From positions 479,041-543,040 of the forward strand of contig SCFE01000031.1 of the NCBI GenBank assembly GCA_004352715.1: 64,000 bases of DNA. The letters are read 5' to 3'. Source of the stretch: Hofstenia miamia (taxonomy: Eukaryota > Xenacoelomorpha > Acoela). This document shows, one piece after another, positions 11,605 to 25,600 of the stretch (its first letter is position 1; every line of letters begins with the position of its first letter). The notes beneath the pieces are model-generated. The model ran no database searches. It was not told the origin of the DNA and was given only the letters and a program-made list of their open reading frames with translations. Position numbers and translations under genes: made by a program.

Positions 11605-13184
11605 TATATCATATTTTTTTATTCTTTGCCATCCACGCTCTCTAATCCGGATTAGTTGAAATCTAAAATGATGGTAAAACCTTAGCAAATATTAGTTATA
11701 TGATAGTATTTACAATTTATATTTTGCAATTTAGCGAAACTTTTTGCTTAAGTAAGCGGGATTGATCATATTTACAAGCAATCTGTCTAATCCGGACTTG
11801 CAAAAATTTTCATAGTAGCTGCAATCATTACTAACTTTTAATAATTTTTGATATAGTAACTAATATCATAAATAACTTTTGTTTAACAGTAATATTTAGT
11901 TTTATTGTATTAGTTGCATTTAATCCGTCATTCTCTAATTTGTCTATTCCGAAAATATTATATTTAAGTCAATATAAAATTCGTTCAGCTTCAATGTTTC
12001 CAAAATATTGAAATCCAATCAATCTTTATTTAATTCTCTTGATCCTTTGTATTTTATATTTATAGTCTTCTATTATACGGGATTTATTGTATTTACAAGC
12101 AATCTGCCTAATATGGATTTCTACATTGAGCTTTTTCATTTTATTGCGTTTTTTGCGTATTCGTAATTTAACAAGAGCATATATTTTTTGCCGAGGCGTC
12201 AATTTTTGTGTCCGCAAAGTAGAACTTAATTTCTGGCACTTTCATAGTCATCATTTGATCTTTATCGGAACAGTTTGTGAATTTGTTCATGACTTTAGCG
12301 CAGTAAACTATAATAGTGATTAAAAATTTATGAATATGTATTTATAAATAACTTTTACATCTGCGAAGATCATCAATGAGGTTTCGATGTCAATCATTTA
12401 CTATTCAACTTGCTTTCTCGCGACAATCACTGCAACAACAGCTGCAATACTTTTAACTTTTAAAAATTCTACTCTACTTATCATAGAAATGCTAACATCT
12501 GTCAATTTGCCAACGTCAATTAATTAATAAAAAATCTCAATTTTTCACAATCAATCCTACTTGTTGATTGTAATTACAGTGACCAATTTCAATCACCATT
12601 CAATTGAACAATCAGCACACTTATTTGAAGATAGAGATGCTAAATAATTAATTATAAAAGGGCATACTTCTTAGTACAAATATTAGACAATGTAAACATT
12701 GGTGCTTTACATTGTCCGGAATAGACAGCTTGGAATTCTTTGTGGTTATTTTCACACATATCTGGTGTACTATGATATTTGGATCTCTAGTAAAATATAA
12801 AACTTCAAAATCCTGTTACAAATAGCAACTGAAAGCAAAATCCGGATTAGACAGCTGAATTGTTTGGGTTATTTTGACATATATATTAATTATTATAGCG
12901 GTTATTGGCATAAAAAATTTATTTTTGGATTTTATTATAAGATAAACGCTCTATGATTGCTACTAAAGTGTACAGAGAGCGAGATATAAATATTGACCCA
13001 TATATTTTTTGAAAAATCAAGGTTGCTTAAAAAAATTTTAAATTTGCCTTTCCGATAAGCGTTCATATTTTTAGCAATAAAAATTTTATAGGTTTTATAG
13101 TCTTTGTGGATTCATACCTCGCTCCCTGTACTATGGGATTTTTTACTCACCTCCCTCTTTGTACGTTTAAATTGACATTTTCAT

Positions 13185-13224
<40 letters not shown>

Positions 13225-13403
13225 TGCTGAGATGTTATTTATTTGGATTTGAATTGAATATATACATATATTCAACCTTGGGAATGCATTAAAGATTTCT
13301 AAATTTGTTGCAGTAAAGGAAAATACAATCCAAACCGAGGCCACTTCTGCACAACGCTTTTCCTGTACATGGCTTCTTTGTGCATGATGTTAGTTTTATG
13401 TTA
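11605..13403. repeat. Inverted/direct repeat cluster with TCTAATCCGGA motifs
   Basis: No exon is recognised. A roughly 44-base segment at 11756-11799 (containing TTTACAAGCAATCTGTCTAA) recurs in the same orientation at 12078-12120. Opposite-facing copies of the core TCCGGATTAGACA lie at 12841-12853, with a diverged relative (TCCGGAATAGACAGCTTGG) at 12715. TGTCTAATCCGGA at 11786 and TCCGGATTAGACA at 12841 are perfect inverses. Pogo/Tigger-type transposons often carry TAATCCGGA in their ends, so a non-autonomous DNA transposon of about 1.1 kb is plausible. No coding remnant is visible. A (TA)n run occupies 13189-13220. Confidence 0.45.
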
Positions 13404-13564
13404 TCACTGTAATATCATACTGTAGAAATCATGTAAAATCTATTGGCTCTGACAGTATTTTTTAATTTCATTTGTTCTGCATTTGCTTATAACAGCAGCT
13501 CAGTGAATACATCATTTAAATGTTAATGAAGTTCAAATACCTACATTTTCTATATATATATATA
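13404..13564 (+). repeat. Inverted duplication, arm 1
   Basis: About 160 bases beginning TCACTGTAATATCATACTGT are repeated in reverse orientation, almost perfectly, at 16037-16197. I found one substitution by eye. Both arms end in a (TA)n run on one side. The other arm stops exactly at an assembly gap. Confidence 0.9.
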
Positions 13565-15342
13565 TGGCATTTGCATTCCAGAGAAGGATTAAATTGCTTT
13601 GCTTTTGCCAATTGTCAAATATTTAAAATCCCCATGCCTTTCCAGGTCATGTGTTTAATGACTGCTATTCAACTTATCAGTCACCGTTTTGTGCTGGGTC
13701 CATTATCAATTTATGCGTTTAAACCTAATTGTTACCATCAGTTTCCATCAGAATGTAAATCCTGATGAAAAATCTCTCAAGCTTATTGTTTCAGCTAACA
13801 AAATTTGAAAATAGCGTAACTTGTGTTTGTTATTTGGTTACCACGTATTTGTCTTTGAGGAAGTAAAAAAATTTACGTTGGTGTATTTTTGCGAGGCAAA
13901 ATTATGATTTTGTGATTTTCGTATGTGTATCAATTTAAGGTTGTAGCTGTGGTGTGTGGCGCGGTGGGTTGGAATATTTCGTCCATCTCTGAAGGCACAA
14001 GACTATGTTTTTTAGATTTTTGTAGTATCTGAATTGATTAAAATTTTCGAATGAACAACTTATGCTGATCAACTAATTTTTAAAGCATTTCGTTTGCTAT
14101 AAGTTGTCTGCTTCACTAAGAGCTTTCTACTTCGATGTTGCTATGATCTGAGCTATTTAAAGTTTGAGAGATGTCCTTGCACATGTTTTGTTAAATTGAT
14201 TAGTAATTTTTGCATCAATGCAATTGTATACGAAAATTAGAAGCTCCTAAAATAGTTAAAAATAATTTTTAAGCATTACTAAATTCTAGAGAAATTATGC
14301 TTTTACGAAGTTATTCTTTCATGCCTATTGCACTAAGGGCCACATTATTTAAAATGTTGATTTAGGACGTTTTCCCTCTTACGAAAGGATATTCCGAAAA
14401 TCGTCTATATAGCTATTAGTAATCGCTTATTACACAATTGTGACGCATTGCAATGCTGTATTTCAAATGCGTGTTTAACAATAAATGAAAAAGTATTTTT
14501 TATTTACTGAGAAACGTTTCAACTTTTAAAATCCGAAGTTTTGATTTGGGTAGCCGTACTAGCTCACTGCAGAGATTACTTAACCTTAATTTCAGACAAT
14601 TAATTCATTCTCCCCTTTGCATTTAGCAATGAAATGATAAATTATAGAAAGCTGTGATTGCAATTATGGCTGCTAATTAATGTGTAAATTTCCTTACTAG
14701 TTTATTTTTGGAAATGCAAAACCTGGCACCGAGCAATGACATGCACTCTATGTGCTATTATATAGGCTGAAGTAAAATATTTTCTTTAATTTAGAATGCC
14801 AAATGTTTCTTAAATGCAGTAAGCTTTTCTGGATTCAAAGCTTTGTGTACAGAAATTACAATAAATTTTCTATTTGCGAGTTATTTTAATACTCGATTGC
14901 ATAAGCGAAAAATTGGTTTTGTTTAGCAATCCATTATTATCGAGTCAATGTTTGCACTAATTAAGAACAATATTGTTTTAATCACATGCTAGTCCCTTTG
15001 CGAATTCATGCTCTAAATTTTAATTCGAGGAATTTAAGATATGCCTCTATGACTGTTTGTTGATGGGCATCGTTAATTTGTAAAAAAAATTGTCTGTTTA
15101 ATTTACTATATTTTTTAAATAACATGCTAGTTAGACATCAATGGAGCATTCCCTTATGAGAAAAGGTCATGAGTTTAAATCACAAACTTGTAATTTTTTA
15201 TAATCATCTCAAGAATTTCTTTAAGTATATCTGGTTTTCTTGCGCAGAATTTATTAACTTTTCCATAGTTATTTGCTATATTTTTTACAATCAAATTTGC
15301 TATTCGTGCATAGCGAGAGTAGTTTAATGTACACTATGTTAG
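13565..15342. other. Non-coding stretch upstream of the first visible exon
   Basis: AT-rich DNA with no recognisable exon. The ORF at 13520-13765 begins in the duplicated arm and translates a (TA)n run, so it is not a gene. It is presumably intron of the giant gene, because the exon at 15343 starts in the middle of an Ig domain and needs an upstream exon. Confidence 0.6.
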
Positions 15343-15452
15343 ATGCTTCCTCGTCATAAAGGATGCTGACGTCTTCGATGAAGATGAATATTCATGTTAC
15401 ATCTCAAACCAATACGGCGAATCTTTATCAAGAGCTTACATTAGCGTCATTG
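15343..15452 (+). CDS. Giant muscle Ig protein, exon: second half of an Ig domain
   Basis: This is the first exon of the giant gene that I can see. It is bounded by an acceptor (TATGTTAG) and a donor (GGTGAGTG). It starts with one base completing a split codon, then encodes CFLVIKDADVFDEDEYSCYI and ends SNQYGESLSRAYISVI. That is the E-F-G strand part of an I-set Ig domain, with the D-x-D-x-Y-x-C signature around the second cysteine. It ends in phase 1, and the next exon at 16671 supplies the two missing bases (G+CT, Ala), so the two join in frame. The first half of this domain was not found upstream; it may lie in a gap or outside the window. The role inferred is a structural module of a giant sarcomeric or cytoskeletal protein. 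Confidence 0.8.
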
Positions 15453-16015
15453 GTGAGTGATCTTTATTATATTTTTGTTGATTCTTTTCTCCATTTGGTA
15501 CTTTTCCTAAAAATCTAAATTGATAATACATATGTAATTTGAACAATATGTTCTCAAATTTTAATCCTACTTTTAATTAACTATTCCTGTACTTCTAAAT
15601 TTTATATACGTTCCACCTGTAATTACAGTAGTGCAAGCATCAGTTTCTTAATTTATTTAGCATATCTATTTGCTGTTCAACTAAATGTTAATTTGTTAAC
15701 ACTCTTATTATTAATTTTCGAGGCTTTGGGTTACATAGTCAGTATCAAATACAATAAGGCAGAAGAAAGTTTCTCAAAAATATGTGTATAATAAAAACCA
15801 ACAGAACAATACCCTCGAAAATTATAAAATTCACTATAGCTTTTTCAGCATGCCTACGCCACATTTTTAACCAGACATTACATGCAACTGTGTTTTTTGT
15901 AGTAGTTTTCTTTAAAAAAATTTAGAAATCCTAGTCTATTTGTATGTAGAGTTGATTTGTTTACAAGAATATATAGGGATGTGATGTTAAGTATGTGATT
16001 GTGCTTTATGTGTAC

Positions 16016-16036
<21 letters not shown>

Positions 16037-16053
<17 letters not shown>

Positions 16054-16197
16054 AATGTAGGTATTTGAACTTCATTAACATTTAAATGATGTATTCACTG
16101 AGCTGCTGTTATAAGCAAATGCAGAACAAATGAAATGAAAAAATACTGTCAGAGCCAATAGATTTTACATGATTTCTACAGTATGATATTACAGTGA
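16037..16197 (-). repeat. Inverted duplication, arm 2 (ends at gap)
   Basis: Reverse complement of 13404-13564. The arm runs without interruption into the gap starting at 16198. The coincidence with a gap edge raises the possibility of an assembly fold-back and not a true genomic palindrome. Confidence 0.9.
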
Positions 16198-16631
16198 NNN
16201 NNNNNNNNNNNNNNNNNNNNNNNNNNNNNNNNNNNNNNNNNNNNNNNNNNNNNNNNNNNNNNNNNNNNNNNNNNNNNNNNNNNNNNNNNNNNNNNNNNNN
16301 NNNNNNNNNNNNNNNNNNNNNNNNNNNNNNNNNNNNNNNNNNNNNNNNNNNNNNNNNNNNNNNNNNNNNNNNNNNNNNNNNNNNNNNNNNNNNNNNNNNN
16401 NNNNNNNNNNNNNNNNNNNNNNNNNNNNNNNNNNNNNNNNNNNNNNNNNNNNNNNNNNNNNNNNNNNNNNNNNNNNNNNNNNNNNNNNNNNNNNNNNNNN
16501 NNNNNNNNNNNNNNNNNNNNNNNNNNNNNNNNNNNNNNNNNNNNNNNNNNNNNNNNNNNNNNNNNNNNNNNNNNNNNNNNNNNNNNNNNNNNNNNNNNNN
16601 NNNNNNNNNNNNNNNNNNNNNNNNNNNNNNN
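16198..16631. other. Assembly gap (434 N)
   Basis: 434 unknown bases inside an intron of the giant gene, bordered by an inverted duplication arm on the left and a (TA)n run on the right. Confidence 1.
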
Positions 16632-16670
16632 ATATATATATATTTGTTTGCCTAAGAGTATGATTTTTAG

Positions 16671-19600
16671 CTAAGCACCCTGTTTATCCAAGTCCTCCTG
16701 CCATAAATTGTGATCCTTCACCAAAGTATGTAGAGGCTGGAACAAAAGCTTTGTTAGAGTGTTCCATCACTGGAAACCCAATACCAGATGTTCAGTGGTT
16801 TTTAAATGATGAATATGTTGAGGATCTTCCAGATGTTTTTCGAGCTTATCTCGATGGCTTCCATGTTTTGGTTATTAACTGTGCTATGTCATATCATGAT
16901 GGCTACGTTACCATTCGTGCAAGTAATCTTCATGGTGAAACGACAATGGTGAATGATTTGATAATTGTTGGTAATGATCCCGCTGTGTTTCCACCTTCAG
17001 CGGAAATTAGCGATTCTAGAATTGTACTTGTTGAAGAGTATTCACGCTCCGTTGTGTTTGATAATTCCTTGATTGTGAAAATGAATCCAGTTGAGTACTC
17101 AGATAACTCGCGCTGCTTAGATCTTGGAAAATTGACTATTTCTCTTCCTCAGGATTCATTGCCATATTTTACTAGAAAACTTGAGGATATTGAGTGTACG
17201 ACTGGAAGTGATGTTTTATTTTCTGTAAAAACCACTGGCTATCCTAAACCAACCGTCAAATGGTACAAAGAATCCAAATTAATTACTCCTGATAATGTAA
17301 AAATCTTTACTACTAGTGTTAATGACGTTCATGCGCTTAAAATCTGCAATGTATCTTCGATAGAAAGTGGAGTATATCAATGCATTGCTGTCAATGCGAA
17401 AGGTTCTGCCGTTTCTACTTCAATGATGCATGTGAGGCAATTGCAAAAAATACTAAAAAATCCAAAAGCGTTTTTTCCAATTTATCATCATTCTAGTGAA
17501 CATGAGTGCAAGCAGAAATTATTGGAACATTCTACCTCTCCAGATTTGGCACCATATTTTACAAATGAGCTTCCATTTGTTAACAAATGTAATAAAGGCG
17601 ATGTTCTAACATTGAAAGCAACTGTTTCCAAGTCACCACAAACAAAAATTGCCTGGTACAAAAATGGCAATAGAATTCGTAGTGATGAGAGGCATGTAAT
17701 TAAGCATTTTGTTTCAAACAGAGACCTTTCTTGCACTCTTCAAATTTATAATGCTGATGTTGATGATTCTGGTAGGTATGTTGTTCGCGCACTTAATCAG
17801 CATGGTGAAACTCGTCAACGATTTTTTGTGGAAGTTCGTGACATTTCTTATCTTTGTAGCAAAAACCTTCCCGTAGGTAAACATAAGCATACAGTTTCTT
17901 GGCAAGATGAACTTCCTAATGATATTAGGCAAGTGCACTCACCACCTATGCCAAAACTTGTTAAAAGTAAGGTACCATCCTTTAAATTTGATGCTGAACA
18001 AAATATTGCAAGATTTGATGTTTTAGTTGATACCTCTTCTGATACACAATTTGTGTGGTATAAAGATAACAATCCCATTGATGAAGATTTTCACCGTAAA
18101 GTCACTCTTACTACAAAGGATGAAGTAAAAGTTTGTTCTTTAGTTATTGTTAATGTAACTCCTGAGGACATTGGAGAGTACACAATGAGGGCAAGTAATT
18201 CTAGAGGAGAAGTAAAATATCACTCATATTTAAATATTGATAAAAATATTAAAGCTATTGAACAGAACGATTCTCCAAGTCGTAGGAATTTAGTGGATAA
18301 CATTTCACCAGAATTAAAACAGTCTTATCATTCACTTAAGGTTATTACGCCTCATAAAAGAAATGACCACATAGAACAGGAAGTTGTTAATTATGGACAA
18401 CCCATCAAAATGGATGTTAACTTAACTAATCTTCCTAGTGGTTCAAAAATGGTGTGGTACAAAGATGGTAAACAAATACACCAAGAAACTCATAGAGTTT
18501 TTGTTGTTAATGAAAGCACTGTTAGTGATACCACGTCCTCATTATTTATAGCATCAATATGTGATGATGATAGTGGTACATATACTTGCAAAGCATTTAG
18601 ACCAAAAAATCTTAAACCTATTAGAAGAACAACAGGGTGTATTGTTGATAGCAAATTTCAAAATTTTGCACCTTATGTGGGAAAACCTATAATAATGCAT
18701 AAGCCTGCACCCAAAGTTGTCGCCCAAGAATTAAAACAAACAACATTAAATATTCAAGTAAATGCTCATCCTGATTCTAATGTTGTGTGGTACAAAAACA
18801 ATGAAGTGATAAATAGTGATCATAGACGACGTGTAGTTGTTTCCAAATTGGATAATACCATCTATTCATCATTAAAAATTAATAAAGTTTCGGCTGATGA
18901 TGAAGGTGAATATACATTTAAAACCGTTACACCAAGCGGTTATGAATTGGTTAATAAAACAGACGTTGTTGTCAAAGAATTCCCATTTAAGGATTTAATT
19001 TATCCTGTCATTGTAAAGAAACCCCGCAAGGTTTTCAAAGCCGTTAAGTCTAAGAGAGCACAGATTGATGTAGTTCTTCATTCTACACCGGATAGCAAAG
19101 TCATTTGGTTTAAGGATGGAAAAAAGATCGAAGATCACCATCAACGCAGAGTCATTGTAACAATGAATGACGAAAAACTTTGCACCTCATTAGTATTCCC
19201 AGATGTAACTGATGAAGATGTTGGTTCTTATAAAGTTGAGGTTTCGAATGATTATGGAACCATCAATGCTGAAAGCAATTTCTTTGTTTTAAAGGAATCC
19301 AATAAAATACTTCCACTTGAAAAACCAATAGCAAAACCTATAAAATCAAAAATTGGTGAACGAAAACAACTCAATGCCTCATTTCTTGCAACACAGAGCT
19401 CAAATGTGAAGTGGTTTAAATCTGGTTCACTTATTGAAGAAGATAATCGGAGAAAATTACTGATGACCCATCAAGATGACAAACTTATTAGTTCATTAGT
19501 TTTAGTCAATGTTGCTCCTGAGGACGAAGGAAAATATTTTGCTCGTGCAGATTGCCAAAACCTTGATAGCTTCTGTGAGCAAGAATATCAAATTGATGTT

Positions 19601-22600
19601 AGTGAAGAACCTCAAGTTGCGGACTGTATAAAATCAAATCAGTTCTATTTTGAAAATACATGTCAAGAACCTGTATTTTTAAAAGAGCCGAATTGGCCTG
19701 AACAATTAGAACACAACAAACCATTGACTGTCGAGGCATCAATTCTTTGTTCAAAAGGAAGTCAGTTTGAATTTTTAAAAGATAATACAATTTTATGCAA
19801 TTCAAAGAATTGTGATTTGCAACATAACTGGAATGAAAATATTTTAAATGTTTCACTTAAGTTATCTGACGTTGAAACGTTGCGTATTACTCCCTTCTCA
19901 CTTCGTGTTTTCAATGATTTTGGTGAGATTGTCAGTTGCAAAAATGTTCAAATAGTTGAAGGAATGGTTGAAGAGCACATGCCACCTGTCTATCTCAAGA
20001 ATACATCAAAATTGGAAAACATCTATTACACTTCTTCAACAGTTAATAATTCTGAACAAGCAGTTTACTGTCAGTTAGCCCCTGAATTTTTACTGGAGCC
20101 AAATTTTTCTTCAACTGTGAAGACGAATGACACATTACTATTAACATCTGAAATATCATGTCAAGCATCCGCTACAATTGAGTGGTTAAAAGATGGTGAT
20201 GTCATTCTAGAATCTGAAAATACTTTGGTTTCTTTTGTATCCTTGGGTAATACTGTATTTACAACATTGCAAATAAAGAACTTTAATAAATTTGATGTTG
20301 GTATTTACAGTCTTACTGCTAAAAATATTCATGGTTCTATTTGTCTTTCTGAAGAAGTTAGACTTGAGCCTGAAAATAGTATTTTAAGAGTAATTTCTGA
20401 AGAAATGAAGGAAGTCCTATCTACAAACCAAGGAGAAAAGTTTCAATTTGATGTTTATGTTGAATCCTCGAGTAAAGTTTTAAATGTAAAATGGCTTAAA
20501 AATATGAAAGAAATTAAGTCCAGTTGTAGATATTCAATGTCACATATTTCCTATGATCAATATGTTGTATATACATTTATTATTGACAATTCAACTATTG
20601 ACGACTCTGGTCAGTATGCTTTAAATGTAACAAATGAATATGGGGACACTGTTTTATATAACTTTGCTTTAAATGTAGAAGCAAGCAAACCACAGGAACC
20701 TCCAGAAATTGTAGAATTCCCCTCTGAGAACATTTTATTAATTGATGGCACAATTGGGCAAATTGATGCACACATTAAAAGTAACAGTACAACATTAATC
20801 TCATGGTATAAGGATGGCAATTTGATTGCTAAGAACTCAAAGTACTCCATTGATGATATGATATTTGATTCTCATATTGTTTCAAGTCTCACTATTAAAG
20901 ATGTGAACTCCAGTGATTCTGGTTCCTATGAGATATACGCAGATAATAAGTTTGGATACTCTAAGCATTCTACAAAGTTGGAGGTAATTCATGAAGAAGA
21001 TGAAACCAAAGCTGATGTAGAGCTATTTAATTTCTGTGTTGCAGCAAGGCCATCAAAAATTGTTCAAGAGTGGAATGATGAAAGTAATGAGTTTTTGGGA
21101 AATGCTGAAATTTCAGTGGTTAGTTCTGTTAAAGAACCTTGTCCATCTTGCTTGGTACATCATTCACAGCAAAGCTATCAATGTGCAGCATGTCAAAGCT
21201 CACAACAATGGGATTCTGCCTCAAATGCTAGTGAGGAAGTACAATTTATAATGGCCAATATAAATCAACTGATCGACTACAATGAAATGTCTATCATCGA
21301 TTATCATTATGCCTCTGCTCATGGTTTAGAGGTTGAAAAAGAATGGGATTTACAATCAGAATCAGATTTATCTGATGTAGTACCATTGTACACTGTTGAC
21401 GTGAATGAAACTAGTAAGGTTTCAGTTGACACTGCTAATATTTGTGTTTCTGATGTTAATGCAGTTGCTAGTAATCAAGAGCAGAGGATTGAAACTTTAT
21501 CAGAAATTTTAGCTAATAAAAATGAAACTGAAATTAGTCAGGTCATTGTTAATTCTGACTACCCTGCAATGCAAAAAGAAGTTTTGTCTATTGACAGTTC
21601 AAAAGCATTACATTTAGATGCATATCAGCATTGGATTAGACCTGATTCTGAAAATCAGCAAACGTACATTGAAGGTAAAGTACACTCAAAGCTTATTCAA
21701 CTACCACCTACTGGTGAACCGACATACAATAATAATGTGATTCCTGGTATTGCAAAGGTTGATGAAATTAATTGGGAAAGCAATTTTGAGGAGCGTGAAA
21801 GCTCTCCTTCAAGTAGAGGATCTGAACGAAACATGGAAACTCCAATGCTATTTGCAACTGAAAACATTCAAGATGATCTTAATGAAATTGTTAAGGGTAA
21901 TTTAGATTTAACAATTTTAGGTTCCATTAAGAAATCATCAATGGAAGATGGAATATCCGAATTTGTGCAACCTTTTGATAATGCAACTGTTCCTAGTTTT
22001 GTTGAAAGAAATGTTTATAATTTAGAATTAAGCAATGAAAATAACATTCTGCCATTGTCAATGTCATTTTCTAATAAAATTAATTTCAACAGTGCTGATG
22101 AAAATTTTAAAGATAATCATTTTGAATCTGCAACTGCTGAACATAAGGATGCACTAACAAATACTGCGGAAATTAATGTTGAAATGAACTACTGCAATGC
22201 AGTAGAAGCAAAATATTGTTTCATCAAAGCAAATTTTCAAGATCTTGAGGATGGGGAGCTAGAAAACAAATGCTATGAAAATGTTGTGGAAGATCAAAAT
22301 TTGATGTATAAAGAAAATATACCATTTACCCTCGCAGATGGTAAATTTGAAAGTATCAATTCTGATGCAATTCAAAATGAACTTGTTTCAACATACGCAG
22401 AAAATTGCCATCAAGGTTTAGTTCAATCAGAATTAGGAATTGACAGTAAAGAAATTGAGAGTATCCCAATTTTATCTGATGCAATAGCATGTGATTTAAC
22501 CGCATTTATTGTACCAGATGAGAAAAATTGTGGTATTAGGGTTAATGAATGCCCTGATAGTGAAATGCAGATTAATCAACCAATTGAATTTCAGGCTAGT

Positions 22601-25600
22601 CATCAAAACTCATCCCATGTACTATCATCGCATGATTCAAGGGAAATTACTTACAGACATCCCAAAGAAACTAATGTTGTAATAAACAGTGTGTATGCCG
22701 TATCAGAAAATGAAAAGTCTTTAGCAAATGTTGCGGATGATTCTTTTGAATTAAGTTTCTGTCATTTACATAAAGAAGAAAAACACGCCGAAGAATATGA
22801 AGATATGCATAATATCAATGATGTGAAATGCAATGAAACAGAAATTGATTTAAATTTAAGTCAAATATACCAATTAAACCATAGCATAGTTGTTGCTGAT
22901 GGCAAGCAAGATAAAATTGATTTGGCTTTGTATGATTCTAAAACTATCATTAATGAAGATCAAAGTGAACATGCTGAAGTCACAAATGAGCACACTCAAA
23001 AAAATGTTCCTCTTGTCTTTCAGAGTGCCTTTGTGCTAGGTGAGCCTTCTTATTCAAAATTACAGAAATATAGTGCAACTGTTAGTGATGAGTGTGATCG
23101 ATTGAACTATGTTGCTAAGAGTAATAAAATCGATGATTTATGCACATCACAAGCACTTAGTGGTGTACGTGATGCACTATTGTGCCTTGGTGATACGTCT
23201 GAACATTTAAAAGAAGAGAAATGTGAATTGATAGATCAATCGTTTGATATTGAAAAATGTGCCACTTCAACTGAAAATTTAGTGTCTAATGATCCAAAAC
23301 TCTTGCAAGGATTGATATTTGGCATTGGAAATAATGCCAAAAAATCGTTTTGGCATAGTAATGAAGATGACTTTTCTTCTGATAGATGTGTTACTGCTAG
23401 TAGTGACTCATTATCCATTTCAAAAAATCTCAGTGAAGTGTCTCCAGTAATTGTAAATTCAGTTGCTTATCAAAACTTCGAGAAACTATATGGAATTGAT
23501 AATCATTTTGAATTTGCAGATAACTGTTTGAATTTTTCTTCCATTACAACAGAGGGTAATGCTAAATGTCAAATAAATGTAAATAAACTTCTGTTGTTAA
23601 ATGTTGACAATAATTGTCTAGCAATGGGTGCAGCAGATATCATTGATGTTATTGTACAAAAGACTTCAATGTTTGATCAAATTGAAATCATGTGTGGAAT
23701 TGGTGTCATGGAGCCATTGAGAAAAACTTCAATTACTGCAAATTTATATGCAGAAGAAATCCGATCAATTGATAAAGCAGCTTGTGACAAAATTTTGTTC
23801 TTACCCAGAGCTAATATTTTGCTTTTGCATTCAAGTATATTAAAGCAAGAAAAACCATCAGTTTTTCAAGCTGAGATATGTTCAAATCTTACCAATCTTT
23901 TCTTATCGTCTGCATTTAATTCACTTTATTTAAGAAATTCTTTAAACTTTACTATACCATATAATAATTCTGAACGGTTTGCTGAGCAACCACATACATC
24001 ATCATTTTTTATAGGAAAAATTGGTAGTGAGTCATCGTGTCTTTGTTTAAGTCGAACTTGTATATGTGTGTGGGATTTTGATAAACTTTCCCATTTAAGG
24101 GATACAAATGTCGCTTTGGTGAAAGAATTTCATACAAGCAAACAATTCTCAAGAACTATTACTTTAATTCAGAATGCCCTAAGCTTAGCGGAATCATATA
24201 AATGTGCAATGTGCCTAGAAGGATGTCTTTCTGAAGTTGTGTATGGCTCACTGAATAATTCTTTCGAAATATTTGAGCCTACTTCTAAAGGCATTAGCAA
24301 AATTTGCATTTATCCATCACAATGTGCGGAATCTTCTGAATACCAATATTTTCTTGAAGCAGACGAAAATAGTGTTACTGCTGATGAACGCATTGCTCTT
24401 GCATCAACATCAAATAATTTACTTAAAATGACCAATAAAGGTAAATTGTCTGACATGCAACTTCTAAGTGAAGAAATACTTGAAGACTCAAGGGCCAAGG
24501 ATAGCAGTCAAGACGATGACATTCTTGTTAAATTTGACCTTAGCGAAACAAATTCTTTATTGAGCATAAACAGTGAAACAGAAAATATGGAAAGCAGATA
24601 CAGGTTAGTCGATGTTAATAGTTTAAACCCACTGTCAATCGAACATTACTGCCAAATTTACAATATAGAAAGCAATACCGAATTAATGAGCATTGAAACA
24701 CAATCAAAAAACTGTTATGAATCTGCATGCTCAGAACATTACTATAAAGCAATGTTTCATTCTGACTCAAATTGCACTCTGAAAAAAATAGAAGAAAGAT
24801 TAGATGAAAGCAAATCAAAACCCCAAGAAGATGATGTTAACTATCTACTCAATAGTGAATATTCAGTTGAACCTATTACTGTTACCTCAGATGTGACTGA
24901 CTTTAATAATACTTATAATGTTGAGGCTGCACTGTTGAGTTTAGATGAAAACTTAACAAATTTGGTTCATGACTCTCATGATGCTGATGAGATTCTAAGT
25001 ATTATTTCTGAAGATATAAATTTTTGTGATATTGTCAATGAAAAGGAAAAGATTTCAATGCTATATAGCGATANTGTTAGTAAATCTGACATTGAAAGTG
25101 TTGATATTCAGGTAACTGATAGTTTGGAAGTAAATATCATAGAAAATGTTTCATGTGAAGCTGCACTTTCAGATTGTGAATTTGAAAATATTTCCGATAT
25201 TGATAAGGAAATTGAAAGCAAGAATCTTAATGTTGAAGATATTGTTGTTTCACTTGTAAAATCCGACACAAAAGAAGTATCAATGCTTTGCAAATCATCA
25301 ATTGAATCAGATTCAAAATTGAGTTCTTCAAACATCACTGAAATTGATAGTGAAAATCTTTCTGATGTTTCATTTGAAACAGATTTGAAGTATCTTAATC
25401 AGTCTGGTGTCGTTGAGCAATTTGCAAAAGCTGAATGTGAAGAACTTATTTCAAGCTCATTTGCACCATCTTTTAGCTCAAGTGAAGATACTGAAGATAC
25501 TCTAGCTACCCACATTAAATTGGATGTTGAATCTATTGAGAAAAATACTGAAATAGTCGACATTACAGCAGAAATTTCAAGTGATGAAGAAAGTATAAAC

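Larger units (their letters stand above)
15453..16670 (+). other. Intron with (TA)n runs, inverted duplication arm and gap
   Basis: The intron runs from donor GTGAGTG to acceptor TGATTTTTAG. It contains a (TA)n run at 16020-16050, the second arm of an inverted duplication at 16037-16197, a 434-N gap at 16198-16631 and the tail of another (TA)n run at 16632-16643. No other exon is seen, though one could hide in the gap. Confidence 0.75.

Noticed and set aside
13147-16081. ORFs with YIYIYI runs as low-complexity proteins
   Set aside because: These are translations of (TA)n microsatellites, as also at 10551-10796 and 40800-40860.
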